Shown here one piece after another: positions 1 through 9,538 of a stretch of DNA of 64,000 nt. A model generated the notes under the pieces. The model made no database searches, was not told where the DNA came from, and saw nothing but the letters and a program-made list of their open reading frames with translations. The translations under genes were made by a program, and so were the position numbers. The DNA comes from Devosia sp. (GTDB lineage Bacteria; Pseudomonadota; Alphaproteobacteria; Rhizobiales; Devosiaceae), in assembly GCA_017794705.1 (NCBI GenBank), contig CP051235.1:3063001-3127000 (forward strand). The letters run 5' to 3'. How positions within the stretch are numbered: position 1 is the first letter of the stretch; the number at the start of each line of letters is the position of its first letter.

Positions 1-207
1 GCGCAGGCCGAGGCGCCAGATGGCGAGAACCAGCACCAGTGTGCCGACCACGACGTGCGGATTGATCAGCGAGACGGTGCCGCCGTCTTCGCGAATTTCC
101 CAGGCGTCCTCCATTCCTTCGTGCAGGACCAGCTGGAAAATGACCAGAACAGCAATGATCCAGTGCAGTGTGATCTGGGTACGGGAAAAACTGTCGGGTG
201 CAGACAT
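1..207 (-). CDS. Cytochrome b561 family protein, N-terminal part (cut by window edge)
   Basis: Reading the minus strand from the ATG at 207 gives 69 uninterrupted codons that run off the left edge. The peptide starts MSAPDSFSRTQITLHWIIAV and has a first membrane helix (about residues 12-28) with His15 in an LHW motif. A second helix begins around residue 51 with INPHVVVG followed by RLGLR. This His-in-helix, then His-x3-G, then Arg pattern is typical of di-heme cytochrome b561 proteins, four-helix inner-membrane electron carriers that pass electrons to or from quinone or a periplasmic partner. The remaining two helices lie outside the window. The family assignment rests on only one third of the protein. 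The 83 bases between this start and the next gene hold no clear feature. Confidence 0.75.
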   Translation of the reverse strand, partial: MSAPDSFSRTQITLHWIIAVLVIFQLVLHEGMEDAWEIREDGGTVSLINPHVVVGTLVLVLAIWRLGLR

Positions 208-290
208 CGGGGTTCCTCCAACTGATCTGACGCAATCTTAGCCGGGAGTTGAGACGCTTCCAGTTAATATTTGGAAATGTGAGTGCTGGC

Positions 291-746
291 TCACAGCTTC
301 AATTTGAACCCGTCGTGACTGCGTTCAAAGCCCAGCCGCTCGTAGAAGCGGTGGGCGTCGGAGCGCTTTTTGTTGGAGGTGAGTTGGGCGAAGGTGCAAT
401 TGCGTTCCCGGCATTGGCCGATGGCCCATTCGATCAACATGCCGCCTAGTCCCTTACCGCGATGATCTGCGCGGACGTGGACGTTTTCGAGCTGGCCGCG
501 CCATTGGCCAGGGCCCATCAGGTCCGGCAGGAAGCTGAGGAAAAGAGTGCCGACCACTTCGCCTTCGGACTCAACTACGATCAGGCGGTGGTTGGGATCC
601 CTGTCGATGATGTCGAAGACCTGCCTGTAACGGGGGTCGTCGAGGTCGAGTGGCGCGTAACGGTTGGCTTCGATGGCGCCCGCGCGGGCGATCGTGATGA
701 TCGCCTCAAGGTCCGTGGCTCTAGCGTCTCGGATAGTGGGGTTCAT
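291..746 (-). CDS. GNAT family N-acetyltransferase
   Basis: A 151-residue single-domain protein of the usual GNAT length. The acetyl-CoA binding motif A is visible as VHVRADHRGKGLGGMLIEWA (about residues 89-108, with R/Q-x-x-G-x-G/A as RGKGLG). A C-terminal RFYERLGFERS segment matches motif B of the family. The frame stays open 38 codons upstream, but the ATG at 746 is preferred because the fold begins directly with MNPTIRDARATD. The substrate cannot be told from sequence. Such proteins acetylate amines of small molecules, antibiotics or protein N-termini. It stands alone between a cytochrome b561 gene and an intergenic stretch. Confidence 0.85.
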   Translation of the reverse strand: MNPTIRDARATDLEAIITIARAGAIEANRYAPLDLDDPRYRQVFDIIDRDPNHRLIVVESEGEVVGTLFLSFLPDLMGPGQWRGQLENVHVRADHRGKGLGGMLIEWAIGQCRERNCTFAQLTSNKKRSDAHRFYERLGFERSHDGFKLKL

Positions 747-946
747 GGCTCGGCTCCGGAAAGGCGTGGCGCAAGTTAGTTGGCGTTTCTCACGCAGGAA
801 AGTCGGGCGATGTCTGCCACCTGCGACAATTTGGCAACAAACGGTCCGACTTCGTCGCAAGTCGAAGCTGATCAGAGAGTGCAGGCTTGGCAGGACGAAA
901 TGATGAGCGTACGGGAAAAGCTCAACCGCGACCCAGGAGGACCCAC

Positions 947-1030
947 ATGGCTGATATTTTTGTGACCTTCGGCACCGGCGTCGCGGCTATGGGAAAAATG
1001 CTCCTTATCAATTCCCGACCGTGCCGCTGA
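947..1030 (+). CDS. Possible 27-residue small ORF in the 747-1157 gap
   Basis: The interval 747-1157 (411 bases) has no convincing gene. Its best candidate is an ATG at 947 preceded by a good Shine-Dalgarno AGGAGG at 935-940, opening MADIFVTFGTGVAAMGKMLL and stopping at 1028-1030. The peptide has a hydrophobic stretch but no recognised family. A second overlapping frame (780-965) is also open, but has no comparable ribosome site. Either frame could be the decayed start of a lost gene. This is offered only because of the strong ribosome site. Confidence 0.25.
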   Translation: MADIFVTFGTGVAAMGKMLLINSRPCR

Positions 1031-1157
1031 GGCCAGCACACTCCGTTCAGTGCTGCTAATCGCCGCCTGAACTCACCAAAATCACTTCGATCATACGAAT
1101 GCAGCCGCGAAGTTGCATTCCCCAATTGGGACCGGCGTCTGCGCGCCGGATGAAACC

Positions 1158-2966
1158 ATGACTTCCTGGAACAGCTTCTGGCGCGAAAACGCGTTCGGAA
1201 AAGCTTCGAGATTTGTTTACGAGCACTGGAGGCGGCAGCCGGGCCGGCTGACGGTGATGATCCTGTTCATGCTGGCTGCAACGCTCGCCGACACGGTCGC
1301 GCCGCTTTATGCAGGGCGAATCGTCAATGCATTGACCGAGTTCGGCACCAATGGCGATGTCGCCCGGCAGCATGCTCTCGTAGATTTTTCGATCATGATG
1401 GGGCTCGGGGCGGTGATGATCGGCGCCCGCTTCGTCGTGTTCTCCGGCATCGTCACGTTCACGCTCAACATGATGCCCGAAGTGGCGCGCGAAGCCTTTC
1501 ATAAGGTGCAGCGCCTGTCCTCGGATTGGCACGCGAACAGTTTTGCCGGGTCGACGGTGCGCAAGATCACGCGCGCCATGTGGTCGCTGGACGGGCTCAA
1601 CGACACACTGATTCTGGCCATGTTCTCCAAGGTGGTGATGCTGGTTTCGGCGTCAGTGCTGCTGTGGGTCTATTGGCCCGTGCTGGGATTGGTGGTGGGT
1701 GTTGGCTCCGTCCTGTACGTCGCGTTGGTGGCGGGCATGTCGCTCGGGTACATCGCGCCTGCCGCACAATTGTCCAATGCCTGGGACACCCGGGTTGGCG
1801 GGGTGCTGGCGGATTCGGTCAGTTGCAACGCCGTGGTCAAGAGCTTTGCCGGTGAACACCGCGAGGACGGTTTTGTCGGCAAGGTGATGAACAAGTGGCG
1901 CCGCCGCACCGAGCGGACCTGGCGGCGGTTCAACCTGTCATTCTTTATCCAGATGACCGCGATGTGGGTCTTCCGCGCCGCCATTCTGGGCACGGCTTTG
2001 ATGCTGGCCTGGACCGGGCAGGCAAACGCCGGTGACCTGACCTTTGTTCTCACGCTTTTCTTCCTCGTGCAGGGCTACCTGCAGGACGTGGGCCAGCAGG
2101 TCCGCAACCTGCAGCGCGCTGTCAACGAAATGGAGGAACTGATCGACATCCATGCCGTGCCGGTGGAAGTCGATGATCGCCCGGGTGCAAAGGCGCTGAA
2201 AGTTTCGCAAGGCGAGATCGCCTTTGACCATGTCCTTTTTCAGTACAAGGGCAAGGCGACGCCGCTGTTCAAGGATTTCTCCGTGACGATCAAACCGGGC
2301 GAGCGTGTGGGCCTCGTAGGCCATTCCGGGTCGGGAAAGTCGACCTTCGTCAAGCTCATCCAGCGGCTTTATGACATCAACGACGGCGGAATTCTGATCG
2401 ACGGGCAGAATGTGGCAGCGGTGACCCAAGAGTCGCTGCGCAGCCAGATTGCGCTGGTGCCGCAGGAACCGATCCTGTTTCACCGGACCTTGGCTGAAAA
2501 CATTTCCTATGCGCGGCCGGGCGCAACCCTTGAGGACGTGATCGCAGCGGCCAAATTGGCCAATGCGCATGATTTCATCGAGGATCTGCCCAAGGGGTAC
2601 ATGACCCTGGTCGGAGAGCGGGGGATCAAGCTATCGGGTGGCGAGCGCCAGCGCGTAGCTTTGGCCCGGGCGTTCCTCGCGGATGCGCCGATCCTCATCC
2701 TCGATGAAGCGACGTCCAGCCTCGACTCGCAGTCCGAACACCTGATCCAGCAAGCCGTTGAGCGGCTGATGCAGGGGCGGACGACGCTGGTCGTGGCGCA
2801 CCGGTTGTCGACGGTGAAAAGCATGGATCGGCTTTTGGTGTTCGCCAAGGGTGAGATCGTCGAGGAAGGCACGCACCAGCAGTTGGTGGGGATTCCGAAT
2901 GGCATCTATCACGGTCTCTACGAGCGTCAGGCGATGGAGCTGGCCGCCGGCATCGCGGCCGAGTAG
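1158..2966 (+). CDS. ABC transporter, fused permease and ATPase (exporter type)
   Basis: A 602-residue half-transporter with an N-terminal six-helix membrane domain (about residues 28-300) followed by a nucleotide-binding domain. The ATPase signatures are all present: Walker [10 protein letters not shown] near residue 390, signature LSGGERQRVALARA near 492, Walker B ILILDEATSSLD near 512, and H-loop AHRLST near 547. It should act as a homodimer in the inner membrane and export a lipid, peptide or drug-like substrate that the sequence does not reveal. The ATG at 1158 is preferred over an in-frame codon 45 bases upstream because the protein then starts just before the amphipathic lead-in MTSWNSFW. 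It is convergent with the nucleotidase gene. Confidence 0.9.
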   Translation: MTSWNSFWRENAFGKASRFVYEHWRRQPGRLTVMILFMLAATLADTVAPLYAGRIVNALTEFGTNGDVARQHALVDFSIMMGLGAVMIGARFVVFSGIVTFTLNMMPEVAREAFHKVQRLSSDWHANSFAGSTVRKITRAMWSLDGLNDTLILAMFSKVVMLVSASVLLWVYWPVLGLVVGVGSVLYVALVAGMSLGYIAPAAQLSNAWDTRVGGVLADSVSCNAVVKSFAGEHREDGFVGKVMNKWRRRTERTWRRFNLSFFIQMTAMWVFRAAILGTALMLAWTGQANAGDLTFVLTLFFLVQGYLQDVGQQVRNLQRAVNEMEELIDIHAVPVEVDDRPGAKALKVSQGEIAFDHVLFQYKGKATPLFKDFSVTIKPGERVGLVGHSGSGKSTFVKLIQRLYDINDGGILIDGQNVAAVTQESLRSQIALVPQEPILFHRTLAENISYARPGATLEDVIAAAKLANAHDFIEDLPKGYMTLVGERGIKLSGGERQRVALARAFLADAPILILDEATSSLDSQSEHLIQQAVERLMQGRTTLVVAHRLSTVKSMDRLLVFAKGEIVEEGTHQQLVGIPNGIYHGLYERQAMELAAGIAAE

Positions 2967-2974
2967 GCGACACG

Positions 2975-3005
2975 AAAAAAGAGGGCGGGTTCTGGACCCG
3001 CCCTC
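2975..3005 (-). terminator. Rho-independent terminator of the cpdB-like gene
   Basis: A perfect 10-bp stem (2981-2990 with 2996-3005, loop of five) lies 14 bases beyond the minus-strand stop at 3019. On the minus strand it is followed by six U residues (A-run at 2975-2980). The U-run is on the minus-strand side, so it mainly serves the nucleotidase gene. The stem also lies 15 bases after the stop of the convergent ABC gene and may stop both transcripts. Confidence 0.85.
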
Positions 3006-3018
3006 TCATTCGATGGAA

Positions 3019-4995
3019 CTAGAGTGTGATGCGGTAGATGCCGAAGCCTGCCTCTGACGTATCGCCTGTGGCTTCGATCGGCACGGCGGTCACATCGCCC
3101 ACGTGTTCGGCGCCTTTTGGGCCGGTTTCGAACAGCACAGTGGACCCGATCTCGGCAAGAGACCAGTTGCTGTCAGCGCTGGGGTTGATCGTGCCGCTCT
3201 CGTGAATAAAGCGGACGATGATGTCGCGGTTGGTGTCGGGGCCCACAAACACGATTGTTGAACCGTCTGCACCGGGGAAGCTGCCGCCGCCGCCAGCGCG
3301 GTAGTTGTTGGTTGCGACAATGAACTCCTGATCGAGATCGATGGGTTCGCCATTGAATTGCAGGTCAACAATGCGGTTGGCGTCCGGGTTCACAAGTTCA
3401 CCGTCAGATGAGTATTTGGAGGGCTGGGTGATGTCGATCTTGTAGGTCACGCCGTCGATCACGTCGAAATTGTAGGACGGAAACTCAGGATTGATCAGAG
3501 GAGCGTCAGTTGCACCGGCCTCGACCTGCAAAAAGATGCCGGCGGAGCGTTCCAGCCAGTCCTTCACCTGTTGACCGGTGATTTTCACCGCACGGATGGT
3601 GTTGGGATAGAGATAGAGGTCAGCCACGTTCTTGATGGCGACAGGGCCGACGGCCACATCCGTGTAGTAGTCGGGACCTCCTCGCCCACCGGCCTTGAAC
3701 GGCGCGGCGGCAGACAGGATGGGCAGGCCATTGAACTCGGTCTCCGCCATGATCTTTTCGATATACCAGGTCTGGGCCTGCGAGACGATCTGCACCGACG
3801 GATCGTCAGCAACCAGGGCGAAGTAGGAATGCAGCGGCGCTGAGGTTTCGCCAACGGCGCGGCGGATGTAGTCGAGGGTCTCCTCGTGGTCGTCGGCAAC
3901 AGAGGCTTCGACTGCGGCGACGGATTCCACGGTTGGAACGGTGGCGCCGTCGACCCGTTCGGAGATCGGCCTGGCTTCGGATGTATGATCGACGATGGAC
4001 CACTTGCCGTCGTCGTCGCGTTCCAGCAGCAGGTCAATGAGGCCCATGTGCGAACCCCAAAAGCCGCCCATGACGGCGGGCTTGCCCATCAGCGTGCCTT
4101 TGTCATTGTCGACGCCAGCCAGATCCGCATAGTTTCCGGGGAAGACCAGATGCTGGTGTCCGGTGAAGACCACGTCGATGCCTTCGACGCCGGCAAGTTG
4201 CAATGAAGCGTTTTCGGCCATTTCGCCGGTTTCGGCGGGATCGATGCCGGCGTGCGACAGGGCGACGATCAGTTCGGCACCCTCTTCCTTCATCTGCGGA
4301 ACGTAGGCCTCGGCTGCTTCAACAATGCCGCGCATGGAGACATTACCGGTCAGGTTGGCACTGTCCCAGATCATGATCTGTGGCGGCACAAAGCCGATGA
4401 AGCCGATCTTGATCGTGTGAGTTTCGCCGGCACCGTCGACAATCTGCTTGTCGACGATCGTGTAAGGCGAAATGAACCGTTGGTCCTGTGTCGGGTCCGC
4501 GCCCATTTCGGTGCCGTTGATGATATTGGCATTGACGATGGGGAAGTTGGCGCCCTGCAGCGCGGCGTTGAGGAATTCCAGCCCGTAATTGAATTCGTGA
4601 TTGCCGAGCGTAGCGGCGTCATAGCCGAGTACGTTCATGGCGGCGATCATCGGGTGGGCGCGGTTGCCGTCCATTCCGCGTTCGTACGCGATATAGTCAC
4701 CCATCGGATTGCCCTGGATGAAGTCGCCGTTGTCGACCAGCATGGAATTGCCAGCCTCGGCGCGAATGCCTTCGATCAGCGATGCGGTGCGGGCGAGGCC
4801 CATCGTGTCGTTGGGGGCGTCGGCGTAGTAATCATAGGGATAGATGGCGACATGAATGTCGGTCGTTTCCATGATGCGCAAATGTGCCTGGCCAGTGGCG
4901 GCACGCAGTGCGAACGGGTGCATGACCACCAGTGCGGTTGCTCCGGCAGTGCCGGCCAGAAAGGCGCGGCGGGAAATCGTGTTACGAAACAGCAT
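3019..4995 (-). CDS. cpdB: Tat-exported 2',3'-cyclic-nucleotide phosphodiesterase/3'-nucleotidase (CpdB-like)
   Basis: A 658-residue periplasmic metallophosphoesterase. Residues 1-33 form a twin-arginine signal (SRRAFLAG then a hydrophobic stretch), so it is exported folded. The N-terminal catalytic domain carries the family metal ligands: TTDIH (Asp46, His48), [10 protein letters not shown] (Asp91), GNHEFNYG (131-138), an ALSHAGID block and GHQH near residue 280. The C-terminal 5'-nucleotidase domain shows [14 protein letters not shown] and [12 protein letters not shown], used for base stacking and substrate specificity. Known family members hydrolyse 2',3'-cyclic nucleotides and 3'-nucleotides to scavenge phosphate and nucleosides. 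The length fits CpdB rather than the shorter UshA. It is transcribed alone, divergent from the flavoprotein gene. Confidence 0.88.
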   Translation of the reverse strand: MLFRNTISRRAFLAGTAGATALVVMHPFALRAATGQAHLRIMETTDIHVAIYPYDYYADAPNDTMGLARTASLIEGIRAEAGNSMLVDNGDFIQGNPMGDYIAYERGMDGNRAHPMIAAMNVLGYDAATLGNHEFNYGLEFLNAALQGANFPIVNANIINGTEMGADPTQDQRFISPYTIVDKQIVDGAGETHTIKIGFIGFVPPQIMIWDSANLTGNVSMRGIVEAAEAYVPQMKEEGAELIVALSHAGIDPAETGEMAENASLQLAGVEGIDVVFTGHQHLVFPGNYADLAGVDNDKGTLMGKPAVMGGFWGSHMGLIDLLLERDDDGKWSIVDHTSEARPISERVDGATVPTVESVAAVEASVADDHEETLDYIRRAVGETSAPLHSYFALVADDPSVQIVSQAQTWYIEKIMAETEFNGLPILSAAAPFKAGGRGGPDYYTDVAVGPVAIKNVADLYLYPNTIRAVKITGQQVKDWLERSAGIFLQVEAGATDAPLINPEFPSYNFDVIDGVTYKIDITQPSKYSSDGELVNPDANRIVDLQFNGEPIDLDQEFIVATNNYRAGGGGSFPGADGSTIVFVGPDTNRDIIVRFIHESGTINPSADSNWSLAEIGSTVLFETGPKGAEHVGDVTAVPIEATGDTSEAGFGIYRITL

Positions 4996-5253
4996 GAGAC
5001 AGCCTCCTCGATAAGGTGTTATGGCACCGGCCGTCGGGCTATCAAATTGCGCTGCGGCAGGGCGTGCCGTTACTTGCGATGTTCAGATGTCGGGCAGATG
5101 ACGATCGGGGTCAGTGCCGCGATTTTTGACTATCTGGTCTAAATTTTTGCGCCTGATTTTGTGGCAAGTCAATCAACCTGGTCACGAGTTGGGACCCGCG
5201 GATTCAAGCCTTTGGCGAACAAGAGAAAAACTAAGGGAAGAAGTGGAAAACTT

Positions 5254-6426
5254 ATGCCTGACTTTGATGTCATCGTGATCGGCGCCGGGGCGGCCGGGAT
5301 GATGTGTGCCATCGAGGCAGGCAAGCATGGCCGCAAGGTGCTTGTGGTGGAGCACAACAAGAAGCCGGGCGAAAAGATCCGCATCTCCGGGGGTGGCCGC
5401 TGCAACTTCACCAATATCGGAACCGGCGTTCGCAATTTCCTGTCGGGCAATCCCAAGTTTGCCATCTCGGCGCTGAAGCGCTTCTCGCAGCGGGACTTCA
5501 TCGCGCTGGTGGACCGATACGGCATTGCCCACCACGAAAAGACGCTTGGGCAGCTGTTTTGCGATGGATCAGCGCAGCAGATCATCGACATGCTGCTTAC
5601 GGAAATGCGGCTGGCCGGTGTGGACTTGCGGACGGGAACGGAAGTTGCGTCTGTTGCAAGAACCGATGCCGGCTTTGCGCTTGATCTGTCTCCACAGGTG
5701 ATCACCTTTTCGAGCCTGGTTGTGGCGTGTGGCGGCAAGTCCATTCCCAAGATGGGGGCGAGTAATTTCGGCTACCGGATCGCAGAACAGTTCGGAGTGC
5801 CGGTGACGGAGACCCGACCGGCGCTGGTGCCTTTGACGTTCGATCCGGATTTTCTGGCACGGACGGCACCATTGGCAGGTGTCTCTGTCGACGCGGTGGT
5901 GCGCTGCGGCAAGGCCCGGTTTGCCGAGGCGCTGTTATTCACCCATCGCGGGCTCAGTGGTCCCGCCATTTTGCAGATCTCCTCTTTCTGGCGGGAAGAA
6001 GACGAGATCGAGGTCGATCTGGCACCAGGAGTTGATGTGCTTTCGCGGCTGAAGGAGGTTCGGAGCAGGGAGGGAAAGCGTGAAGCGGTTTCCGTGCTCG
6101 GCGAATTTCTGCCGCACCGGCTGGCGCAGCTGATCGCGGAAAGTGCGCCGGGACGCATCGCCGACATGAATGACAAGGCATTGGTGTCACTGGCGGCACG
6201 GGTCAGCAATTGGCGGGTCAAGCCAACCGGCTCCGAAGGCTATCGTACCGCCGAAGTGACCTTGGGCGGCGTTGATACCGCAGCACTTGATGCGCGGACC
6301 ATGGAGGCGAAACAGGTGCCGGGGCTCTATTTCGTCGGCGAGGTGGTCGACGTGACGGGATGGCTCGGCGGGTACAATTTTCAGTGGGCCTGGAGTTCGG
6401 GGTGGGCCGCAGGGCAAGTGGTTTAG
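5254..6426 (+). CDS. HI0933/YhiN family FAD-dependent oxidoreductase
   Basis: A 390-residue flavoprotein. The FAD dinucleotide-binding motif VIVIGAGAAGMM lies at residues 6-17, the family block ISGGGRCNFTN around residue 46, and the C-terminal FAD block GEVVDVTGWLGGYNFQWA near the end. The frame is open 31 codons further upstream, but the ATG at 5254 puts the beta strand of the Rossmann fold at the extreme N-terminus as in the family. HI0933-type proteins are widespread and their reaction is poorly defined; annotation as an aminoacetone oxidase is common but not supported by anything visible here. The next gene starts 12 bases after this stop, so they are probably cotranscribed. Confidence 0.88.
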   Translation: MPDFDVIVIGAGAAGMMCAIEAGKHGRKVLVVEHNKKPGEKIRISGGGRCNFTNIGTGVRNFLSGNPKFAISALKRFSQRDFIALVDRYGIAHHEKTLGQLFCDGSAQQIIDMLLTEMRLAGVDLRTGTEVASVARTDAGFALDLSPQVITFSSLVVACGGKSIPKMGASNFGYRIAEQFGVPVTETRPALVPLTFDPDFLARTAPLAGVSVDAVVRCGKARFAEALLFTHRGLSGPAILQISSFWREEDEIEVDLAPGVDVLSRLKEVRSREGKREAVSVLGEFLPHRLAQLIAESAPGRIADMNDKALVSLAARVSNWRVKPTGSEGYRTAEVTLGGVDTAALDARTMEAKQVPGLYFVGEVVDVTGWLGGYNFQWAWSSGWAAGQVV

Positions 6427-6437
6427 GGGGCGGTTGG

Positions 6438-6962
6438 ATGGCAGCGGTTTCTGACGAATTACACGGCGGGGTCCGGGCGATCCGTTTCGCTGACGACGGG
6501 CGCATTCCCAACAGCCGATTTCCTTTGCTTATTTATCCCGATGCTTTGAAGGGGCGGTCCGCATCCGCAGCGGCGATGGAAGCACTGTTCGCCAGCAACA
6601 ATTGGCCACCGCGCTGGCGGGCGACGGTTTTCACCTATCATCATTATCACTCGACGGCGCATGAAGTACTTGGCGTGGCCAGCGGCTCTGCGCTTTTGAT
6701 GATGGGAGGGCGGGAAGGTGAGGAAATTGAAATCGCAGCGGGACAGGTTCTGGTGATCCCTGCCGGGATGGGCCACAAGCGATTGCAGTCCAGCCCGGAT
6801 TTCGAAGTGGTGGGCGGCTATCCGCCAGGGCAGCAATGGGACCTGTTGAAAGGCGAGGCCGGCGAACGGCCGCAGGCTGACCTGAGTATCGCGGCAGTGC
6901 CGATGCCGGAGACCGATCCGGTGCAGGGACCCGGTGGCGCGCTGCTCACACTTTGGTGTTAG
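6438..6962 (+). CDS. Cupin-fold protein (YjlB-like)
   Basis: A 174-residue protein with a single cupin barrel. The metal-binding first motif appears as [14 protein letters not shown] (His and Glu ligands, about residues 67-80), and the second as GDV-like [10 protein letters not shown] (about residues 110-119). The start at 6438 is the first ATG after the upstream stop; the longer open frame overlaps the flavoprotein and is unlikely. Cupins of this kind bind a divalent metal, but their reaction ranges from isomerase to dioxygenase, so no function is assigned. The stop codon overlaps the convergent carA stop (6959-6962). Confidence 0.75.
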   Translation: MAAVSDELHGGVRAIRFADDGRIPNSRFPLLIYPDALKGRSASAAAMEALFASNNWPPRWRATVFTYHHYHSTAHEVLGVASGSALLMMGGREGEEIEIAAGQVLVIPAGMGHKRLQSSPDFEVVGGYPPGQQWDLLKGEAGERPQADLSIAAVPMPETDPVQGPGGALLTLWC

Positions 6963-8173
6963 CCAGCCTTCTTGAATTCCGGCTCCAGCGGCAGGCCCTT
7001 TTGCGCCCGCACCAGATTGATGAAGCGGGTGAACAGGTAATGCGCATCATGCGGGCCGGGCGAGGCTTCGGGGTGGTACTGCACCGAGAAGACCGACTTG
7101 CCGTCGACCGACAGGCCGGCGTTTGAGCCGTCAAACAGGGATTTGTGGGTTTCGGTCACGCCCTTTGGGAGGGTGTCTGTGTCCACAGCGAAGCCATGGT
7201 TCATCGAGGTGATTTCCACCTTGCCGGTGGTGAGGTCCTTGACGGGGTGATTGGCCCCGTGGTGGCCCTGATGCATTTTCTTTGTCCTGGCGCCAAGGGC
7301 GAGGCCCAGCAGCTGGTGGCCGAGGCAGATGCCGAACACGGGCAGGCCGCTGTCGACCAGTTTCTTGATTTCCGGTACGGCATATTCGCCGGTTGCTGCC
7401 GGGTCACCGGGGCCGTTTGACAAGAATATCCCGTCGGGGTTCAGAGCGAGGATATCTTCAGCCTTGGCCGCGGCGGGCACAACGGTCAGCTTGGCGTTCT
7501 GGCCGGCGAGGTTGCGCAGGATGTTGCGCTTGGCGCCGAAATCCATCGCCACGATGTGGAAATGCGTGTCGGACGCCTCACCATACCCCTTGTCCCAGTT
7601 CCAGCCGGTCTCTGACCAGTGGTAGGTCTGCGCGGTGGTCACCTGTTCGGCGAGGTCCAACCCTTCGAGGCCGGGGAATGCGCCGAGCTGCGCGGTCAGG
7701 GCCTTATCATCAAACTTGCCATCCGGGCTGTGGGCAATCACGCCGTTGGGCATGCCGTGTTCGCGGATGCGGGCGGTCAATGCGCGAGTGTCGATCCCGG
7801 CGATGCCGATGATGTTGCGGGACTTGAGCCAGTCACTCAGTTTCTGCGCTGCCCGATAATTGGACGGATTGGTGATGTCGGCCTTCAGCACGCAGCCCAA
7901 CACGCCGGAACTGGCCGCCATGTTGACCGTCTCGATGTCCTCGGCATTGGCGCCGACGTTGCCGATGTGCGGGAAGGTGAAGGTGATGATCTGGCCGGCA
8001 TATGACGGGTCAGTCAGGATTTCCTGATAGCCGGTCATGGCCGTATTGAAGCAGACTTCACCAGCAGCCGAGCCGGTGGCGCCAAGGCCAATGCCTTCCA
8101 GGCGCGTGCCGTCATCCAGGATCAGAACGGCGGTTGCGGCAGTTTCATGCCAGCCTTGTGTGGGCGCGCTCAT
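6959..8173 (-). CDS. carA: Carbamoyl-phosphate synthase small (glutaminase) subunit
   Basis: CarA, 404 residues, normal length. The N-terminal CPSase small-chain domain (about 12-150) contains [21 protein letters not shown]. The C-terminal class I glutamine amidotransferase domain has [10 protein letters not shown] near residue 280 with the nucleophile Cys, and the catalytic His-Glu in [11 protein letters not shown] near residue 367. It hydrolyses glutamine and channels ammonia to CarB for carbamoyl phosphate, feeding arginine and pyrimidine synthesis. carB is not in this window. A sigma-70-like promoter lies about 40-70 bases upstream, divergent from the yqeY-like gene, an arrangement common in Hyphomicrobiales. 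Confidence 0.97.
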   Translation of the reverse strand: MSAPTQGWHETAATAVLILDDGTRLEGIGLGATGSAAGEVCFNTAMTGYQEILTDPSYAGQIITFTFPHIGNVGANAEDIETVNMAASSGVLGCVLKADITNPSNYRAAQKLSDWLKSRNIIGIAGIDTRALTARIREHGMPNGVIAHSPDGKFDDKALTAQLGAFPGLEGLDLAEQVTTAQTYHWSETGWNWDKGYGEASDTHFHIVAMDFGAKRNILRNLAGQNAKLTVVPAAAKAEDILALNPDGIFLSNGPGDPAATGEYAVPEIKKLVDSGLPVFGICLGHQLLGLALGARTKKMHQGHHGANHPVKDLTTGKVEITSMNHGFAVDTDTLPKGVTETHKSLFDGSNAGLSVDGKSVFSVQYHPEASPGPHDAHYLFTRFINLVRAQKGLPLEPEFKKAG

Positions 8174-8214
8174 GGGCTCGTTGTCCGCTTGGTCTCGGTT
8201 TTGGAATTGGCGGG

Positions 8215-8243
8215 AACATAAGGATGGAATCGGGCGCGGTCAA
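8215..8243 (-). promoter_or_regulatory. Sigma-70-type promoter for carA
   Basis: On the minus strand, TTGACC (8243-8238) and TATGTT (8220-8215) are separated by exactly 17 bases. The expected transcription start near 8208 leaves a leader of about 35 bases before the carA ATG at 8173. The call is by consensus only. Confidence 0.55.
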
Positions 8244-8305
8244 TGGCGGTGGAGATCCCATAACTTATTGAAATATATCACGTTAATTGTTTGCCGCGGG
8301 AATGG

Positions 8306-8334
8306 TTGGCACGGGCGGGCCGCTCAGGTATATG
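8306..8334 (+). promoter_or_regulatory. Sigma-70-type promoter for the yqeY-like gene
   Basis: TTGGCA (8306-8311) and TATATG (8329-8334) are separated by 17 bases. Transcription would begin near 8341 and reach the ATG at 8368 after a short leader that contains the AAAGGCGG ribosome site. The call is by consensus only. Confidence 0.55.
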
Positions 8335-8367
8335 CTGCGCCGCAAAAAGACCAGTAAAGGCGGAACC

Positions 8368-8820
8368 ATGCGAGAGAAACTCAGAACGAGCCTGAACGAT
8401 GCGCTGAAGGCCCGCGACAAGCGCCGCGCGGCGACGCTGCGGCTGGTTTCTGCAGCGATCAAGGACCGCGACATCGACGCCCGTGGCAGCGGCAAGGAGC
8501 AGATTTCGGACGACGAAATCCTCGCACTGCTGCAAAAGATGGTGAAGCAGCGCGAAGAATCCGCAGAGATCTATGCGCAGAATGGCCGCGAGGAACTTGC
8601 CGAGCAGGAACGGGAGGAAATCGCGATCATCGAGGAGTTCCTGCCGCGCCCCATGAGCGAAGAGGATGTCGATCAGGCGATTTCCGACGCCATTGCCGAA
8701 ACTGGCGCAGAAAGCGTCAAGGACATGGGCCGGGTCATCGGCCTGCTGAAGGAAAACTATCCGGGCAGGATCGATTTCGGCAAGGCAGCGGGGCTGGTGA
8801 AGGCAAAGCTTTCCAACTGA
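8368..8820 (+). CDS. GatB/YqeY domain protein
   Basis: A 150-residue stand-alone YqeY protein, matching the domain otherwise found at the C-terminus of the GatB amidotransferase subunit. It begins MREKLRTSLNDALKARDKRR and contains the family's central IIEEFLPRPMSEE and the C-terminal DMGRVIGLLKENYPGRIDFGKA block. The exact role is not settled; a tRNA-related function is assumed from the GatB link. The ATG at 8368 has a good ribosome site (AAAGGCGG), and a promoter is visible upstream. In many alphaproteobacteria this gene sits between carA and dnaG, as here with several genes interposed. Confidence 0.9.
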   Translation: MREKLRTSLNDALKARDKRRAATLRLVSAAIKDRDIDARGSGKEQISDDEILALLQKMVKQREESAEIYAQNGREELAEQEREEIAIIEEFLPRPMSEEDVDQAISDAIAETGAESVKDMGRVIGLLKENYPGRIDFGKAAGLVKAKLSN

Positions 8821-8925
8821 CGATCCGCGGCTCAATTTCCGTGCTCAAGCGGGCGTGAGCGGGTTTGACTTCAATCACCCGTCGGGGTCGGCTAGCTTCC
8901 CGCCCAATCAACGGGAGGCGGAACG

Positions 8926-9417
8926 ATGTGGCGGAATGTGATCTTGGCGGTGGCTGGTCTGGTGGTGATCGCCGGGGCAGGGTGGTACGCGCTTTACGGC
9001 GGACCTGGCGAACCGGTGCTGGAAGCGCCCGAAATCTATGTGAACTCAGCGACTGGCGTCGCCATCAATGGCTATGACCCGGTGGCCTATTTCACCGAAG
9101 AAGCACCGGTGCAGGGCAGCGAGGAATTCGTTGCCGAATGGCGAGACGCGCCCTGGCATTTCGCATCGGCCGAAAACCGCGACCTGTTCATGTCCGATCC
9201 GGAACGCTACGCGCCGCAATATGGCGGTTGGTGCGCGTTTGCCATGGCACAGAACGCATTTGCCACCACCGTTCCGGAAGCCTGGTCGATCCGCGATGGC
9301 AAATTGTTCCTCAACTTCTCCGACGGCGTGCGCAGCCAGTGGGTGAACAATTACGAAGAATTGCACCCTCAGGCAGACGCCAACTGGCTGGGCAAATACT
9401 CTGAACCGGAGGTCTGA
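8926..9417 (+). CDS. Membrane-anchored YHS domain protein
   Basis: A 163-residue protein with one N-terminal membrane helix (about residues 4-22, no cleavage site obvious) and a YHS-type domain exposed to the periplasm. The domain shows INGYDPVAYF, WHFASAENRDLFMSDPERYAPQYGG and WCAFAMAQ, the arrangement of the YHS family where His and Cys residues can bind metal. Such proteins are often found beside metal or redox genes, but nothing of that kind adjoins it here. The ribosome site GGGAGG precedes the ATG. Function is not assigned. Confidence 0.8.
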   Translation: MWRNVILAVAGLVVIAGAGWYALYGGPGEPVLEAPEIYVNSATGVAINGYDPVAYFTEEAPVQGSEEFVAEWRDAPWHFASAENRDLFMSDPERYAPQYGGWCAFAMAQNAFATTVPEAWSIRDGKLFLNFSDGVRSQWVNNYEELHPQADANWLGKYSEPEV

Positions 9418-9428
9418 CGCTTCGAATT

Positions 9429-9446
9429 CGGCAGTCCCATCTGCCG
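9429..9446 (+). terminator. Hairpin after the YHS gene, possible terminator
   Basis: A 6-bp perfect stem (9429-9434 with 9441-9446, loop of six) lies 12 bases after the YHS stop codon. The following U-tract is weak, so termination is only suggested. Confidence 0.35.
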
Positions 9447-9538
9447 GAACCCCTTGTTTAAGTGCAATTTTCGTTTCTCAAGAAAACTGGACTGTGTTTG
9501 AAATGGTCGCAGGATTTCTGCCTGCATTGGAGAAGGCA

